From: Candidatus Gastranaerophilales bacterium
Lineage (GTDB): Bacteria > Cyanobacteriota > Vampirovibrionia > Gastranaerophilales > Gastranaerophilaceae
Assembly (NCBI GenBank): GCA_944326515.1
Contig: CALVEI010000018.1
Span: 1 to 32,731, forward strand
DNA length: 32,731 nucleotides
Direction: 5' to 3'
Shown here: piece after piece, positions 31,126-32,731 of the stretch
How positions within the stretch are numbered: the first letter of the stretch is position 1
Layout of the letters: each line of letters starts with the position of its first letter
Notes under the pieces: model-generated
Told to the model about the DNA's origin: nothing
Databases searched by the model: none
The model's input: the letters and a program-made list of their open reading frames with translations, nothing else
Translations under genes and position numbers: made by a program

Positions 31126-31965
31126 ATGAAAAAAATGTTTTTTATTATTGCCGTTGCAGCTATTGCAGGGCTGGGGTTTTACATCTACAAATTAACTACT
31201 TACACTTATGTTACTGCTAAGTTTAGCGAGTTGCGTCCGATTCATCAAAAAATGCAGGTTTATTATAAGGGTATTGTTGTTGGCAGGGCAAAAGAGCCAA
31301 AACATAGTGATGATTTTAACCATACTATGATAAAACTCGTTTTGTACCCTAAGAGTCTTATGTTGCCAGATAATACACTTGTTTTTTTGAAAAAAGAGAA
31401 AATAGATAACAAAGAACAAGACTTTTTAGAACTTGTGTATCCTAAAGAACCATCTGAAAAAATGATAGCTAACGGTGCTGTTTTAGAAGGAAAAGCAACG
31501 GTTGATCTCGATACTTTTATGTCAAATCAACACCCTGATGATTTAGAGATTATTAAAAATAATCTTGCTGAAAGCACTGAAAATTTAAACAATGCGCTTG
31601 AAGGTTTAAATGTTGTTTTTGTCTCTTTAAACGATATTTTGAAGGAGAATCAAAATAATTTGTCTGTTGCTTCAGGTAATTTGTCAAAGGCTACAGGCAA
31701 CATAGATGCAATGACAGAAAAAATTAATAACGCGATGGAACAAAAACAGCTAAACAATACTTTTTCAAGTATAGAAAAGTCTGCCGGTAATTTGGCTGTT
31801 ATAAGTGATAATTTAGAAGGAACAACAAAGAATGTTAATTCTACTTTATACCAAGTTAACGGGCTTGCAACAAACGCAAATGTGATTTCTTGCGGGGTTA
31901 GAAAAACTTTGGGCAAACCTTTTGGCGGGTTAAGGCTTTTATTTGGCAAAGTTATTAAAGAATAA
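31126..31965 (+). CDS. MlaD/Mce-family lipid transport protein
   Basis: Membrane-anchored substrate-binding component of an ABC-type lipid transporter between inner and outer membranes. An N-terminal anchor (3-24) precedes the MlaD domain (about 28-125), with FSELRPIHQKMQVYYKGIVVGRA matching the family's F-x-x-(a)-x-x-(l)-x-x-x-x-V-x-Y-x-G-(i)-x-V-G. The remainder is Asn/Ser-rich coiled coil (130-260), usual for these proteins. No permease or ATPase gene is adjacent. A -10-like TATAGT (31111-31116) lies 9 nt before the ATG and no ribosome-binding site is seen, so the mRNA may be leaderless. It follows the fusion gene by 62 nt. Confidence 0.85.
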   Translation: MKKMFFIIAVAAIAGLGFYIYKLTTYTYVTAKFSELRPIHQKMQVYYKGIVVGRAKEPKHSDDFNHTMIKLVLYPKSLMLPDNTLVFLKKEKIDNKEQDFLELVYPKEPSEKMIANGAVLEGKATVDLDTFMSNQHPDDLEIIKNNLAESTENLNNALEGLNVVFVSLNDILKENQNNLSVASGNLSKATGNIDAMTEKINNAMEQKQLNNTFSSIEKSAGNLAVISDNLEGTTKNVNSTLYQVNGLATNANVISCGVRKTLGKPFGGLRLLFGKVIKE

Positions 31966-31974
31966 TCAGTAATA

Positions 31975-32002
31975 TTGATAAAGCCTGTTTATGTATTAAA
32001 AT
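31975..32002 (+). promoter_or_regulatory. Promoter of the small membrane protein gene
   Basis: TTGATA (31975-31980), 16-nt spacer, TAAAAT (31997-32002), about 30 nt upstream of the ATG at 32033. Confidence 0.55.
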
Positions 32003-32032
32003 CATAGTATCAGACAATACAGGTTTTTTATT

Positions 32033-32371
32033 ATGAAAGTTAATCCCATCACCCCAAGTTTTAAACAAGCAATTGTAATTCCATCAAATAACAAAAAAGA
32101 AGGTTTTTTAGAAAAGTTTCATACAGCTGCAAAAAACTCTGCAGATATGACAGATACAATACTTGTTCCAAGAACAATATTTAAAGGCTATTTGGGTATA
32201 ATGGCAGGTACAACTCTAATGACTGCAGGCGGTTTATTAGGGCAAAAAATGGCAAAGACTTCTAAAGTTCTTTCTTTGTCAGGTTTGTTGGCGTCTTTAT
32301 ATGGAACATACGCTTTTGTTAGACCTTTTATTATAAAAGATGCTCCCGGCGTTGAAACTAAAAAAGTATAG
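32033..32371 (+). CDS. Small membrane protein with N-terminal PSFK motif (112 aa)
   Basis: Unrecognised. The N-terminus MKVNPITPSFKQ carries the S-F-K motif found in other proteins of this window, here within the first 11 residues. Two hydrophobic Gly/Ala/Leu-rich segments (52-71 and 79-99) predict a membrane hairpin separated by a short basic loop. The N-terminal 45 residues are polar and there is no cleavable signal. A ribosome-binding site is weak (CAGG). The gene has its own promoter and its 3' end contains the probable promoter of the following tRNA-Ser. Confidence 0.68.
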   Translation: MKVNPITPSFKQAIVIPSNNKKEGFLEKFHTAAKNSADMTDTILVPRTIFKGYLGIMAGTTLMTAGGLLGQKMAKTSKVLSLSGLLASLYGTYAFVRPFIIKDAPGVETKKV

Positions 32372-32380
32372 CCCTATATT
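32352..32380 (+). promoter_or_regulatory. Probable promoter of tRNA-Ser(CGA)
   Basis: TTGAAA (32352-32357), 17-nt spacer, TATATT (32375-32380), 28 nt upstream of the tRNA. The -35 box lies inside the end of the preceding gene. Confidence 0.55.
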
Positions 32381-32407
32381 GAGGTTTTATTGTAGAATAT
32401 GAACTAA

Positions 32408-32494
32408 GGAGAGGTGTCCGAGTGGTTTAAGGTGCGGATCTCGAAAGTCTGTGTGCAAGCGATTGTACCGTGGGTTCGAATCCCACCCTCTCCG
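32408..32494 (+). tRNA. tRNA-Ser (anticodon CGA)
   Basis: Class II tRNA. Acceptor GGAGAGG/CCTCTCC, D-loop TCCGAGTGGTTTAAGG, anticodon stem CGGAT/GTCTG around loop CTCGAAA (anticodon CGA), long variable arm, T-arm with GGGTTCGAATCCC, discriminator G. CCA is not encoded, in contrast to the other tRNA-Ser of the window. Confidence 0.95.
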
Positions 32495-32520
32495 ACTTAA
32501 TAATGGGTTAGAGATTTTAT

Positions 32521-32540
32521 AGAGGTGGGATGAGAACCAC
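32521..32540 (-). repeat. Inverted degenerate copy of the tRNA-Ser(CGA) T-arm and acceptor end
   Basis: Read on the minus strand, this segment gives GTGGTTCTCATCCCACCTCT. It aligns with tRNA-Ser positions 32470-32491 over 22 columns with 18 matches, two mismatches and two single-base gaps. An 11-nt core (ATCCCACC-TCT) could base-pair with the tRNA 3' side in the precursor. Confidence 0.6.
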
Positions 32541-32731
32541 AAGGCGAAGCCTTGTAAAAGGTTCGAGCGCGAGCGAGCTGAGGCTGGAGTGCTTTTGTTT
32601 GTAGTGATGAAATCACGAAAACAAAACACGAAATTGCCGTTACACGCGAGCGAGCTGTAATTTAACGACCGGTTTTATTTGTACGGATACTTTGATTATT
32701 TTGGACAGCCCGCTCTGCGAGGGCGTTTTCA
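32539..32731. other. GC-rich, hairpin-dense intergenic stretch at window end
   Basis: No gene is visible. It contains the perfect 7-bp hairpin ACAAGGC-GAA-GCCTTGT (32539-32555), a long interrupted hairpin at 32593-32626 (TTTTGTTT/AAACAAAA with inner GTGAT/ATCAC), a TTACA/TGTAA pair at 32640-32660, and a GC-rich end. Composition differs sharply from the AT-rich surroundings. It may be the edge of a repeat, a small structured RNA or an inserted element cut off by the window. Confidence 0.5.
32568..32657 (+). repeat. Two copies of a 13-bp direct repeat
   Basis: CGCGAGCGAGCTG occurs at 32568-32580 and again at 32645-32657, 77 bp apart. Both are GC-rich in an AT-rich genome. Confidence 0.75.

Noticed and set aside
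32387..32629. Open frame on the minus strand across tRNA-Ser
   Set aside because: It reads antisense through the tRNA and its flanking inverted copy (the usual W-D-S-N-P-R type translation), which is a common artefact.
1..32731. CRISPR array, insertion sequence or integrase
   Set aside because: No regularly spaced repeats, transposase or integrase motifs are visible anywhere in the window; the only repeat-rich part is the GC-rich end after 32539.

Overview
The window looks like chromosome from a low-GC, anaerobic, flagellated, Gram-negative-type bacterium. My best guess is a gut Gastranaerophilales/Vampirovibrionia ('Melainabacteria', non-photosynthetic Cyanobacteriota). This rests on a combination of traits: a pyrophosphate-dependent phosphofructokinase, the [FeFe]-hydrogenase maturase HydG, rubrerythrin, flagellar rod genes, OmpH/Skp and MlaD-type envelope proteins, and many lineage-specific proteins with a recurring short N-terminal S-F motif. 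The placement is inferred from gene content and style; no marker gene was searched.

Layout. 1-3000: tRNA-Gln, a small Cys-rich protein, a DUF4013-like membrane protein and pfp. 3000-7700: an unknown 409-residue protein, a WalK/PhoR-type sensor kinase with no adjacent response regulator, and a convergent rubrerythrin-acetyltransferase pair. 7900-9400: a secreted phosphodiester glycosidase (NAGPA-type) with its own promoter and terminator. 9500-13060: a three-gene operon with one intact AAA+ ATPase followed by two paralogues that have lost Walker A; this is the best candidate for an undescribed system. 13070-17740: a helical coiled-coil protein, a Met-rich unknown protein, and a flagellar rod operon (two FlgF/FlgG-type proteins, FlgB, FlgC, a GH23-type lytic transglycosylase, FliE). 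18000-21020: tRNA-Met, a six-helix membrane protein built from three copies of one module, a YopX-like protein and tRNA-Ser(GGA). 21018-23951: a 623-residue unknown protein and, upstream of it on the same strand, an R-S-E type ADP-ribosyltransferase resembling bacterial exoenzymes. 24000-26100: Skp/OmpH and HydG. 26100-32400: a protein with three copies of a beta-rich repeat, a divergent SDR epimerase, an aminotransferase-GNAT fusion, an MlaD/Mce protein and a small two-helix membrane protein. 32400-32731: tRNA-Ser(CGA), followed by an inverted degenerate copy of its own T-arm and a GC-rich, hairpin-dense stretch.

How it fits together. Central metabolism (PFP, HydG, rubrerythrin) points to fermentative anaerobic life with H2 metabolism. 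The flagellar operon encodes only the axial rod, its anchor to the MS ring and the enzyme that probably opens peptidoglycan for it. Most remaining genes encode envelope or cell-surface proteins or lineage-specific proteins of unknown role. Strong rho-independent terminators separate most convergent units. Several upstream genes have -10 boxes so close to the ATG that their mRNAs may be leaderless.
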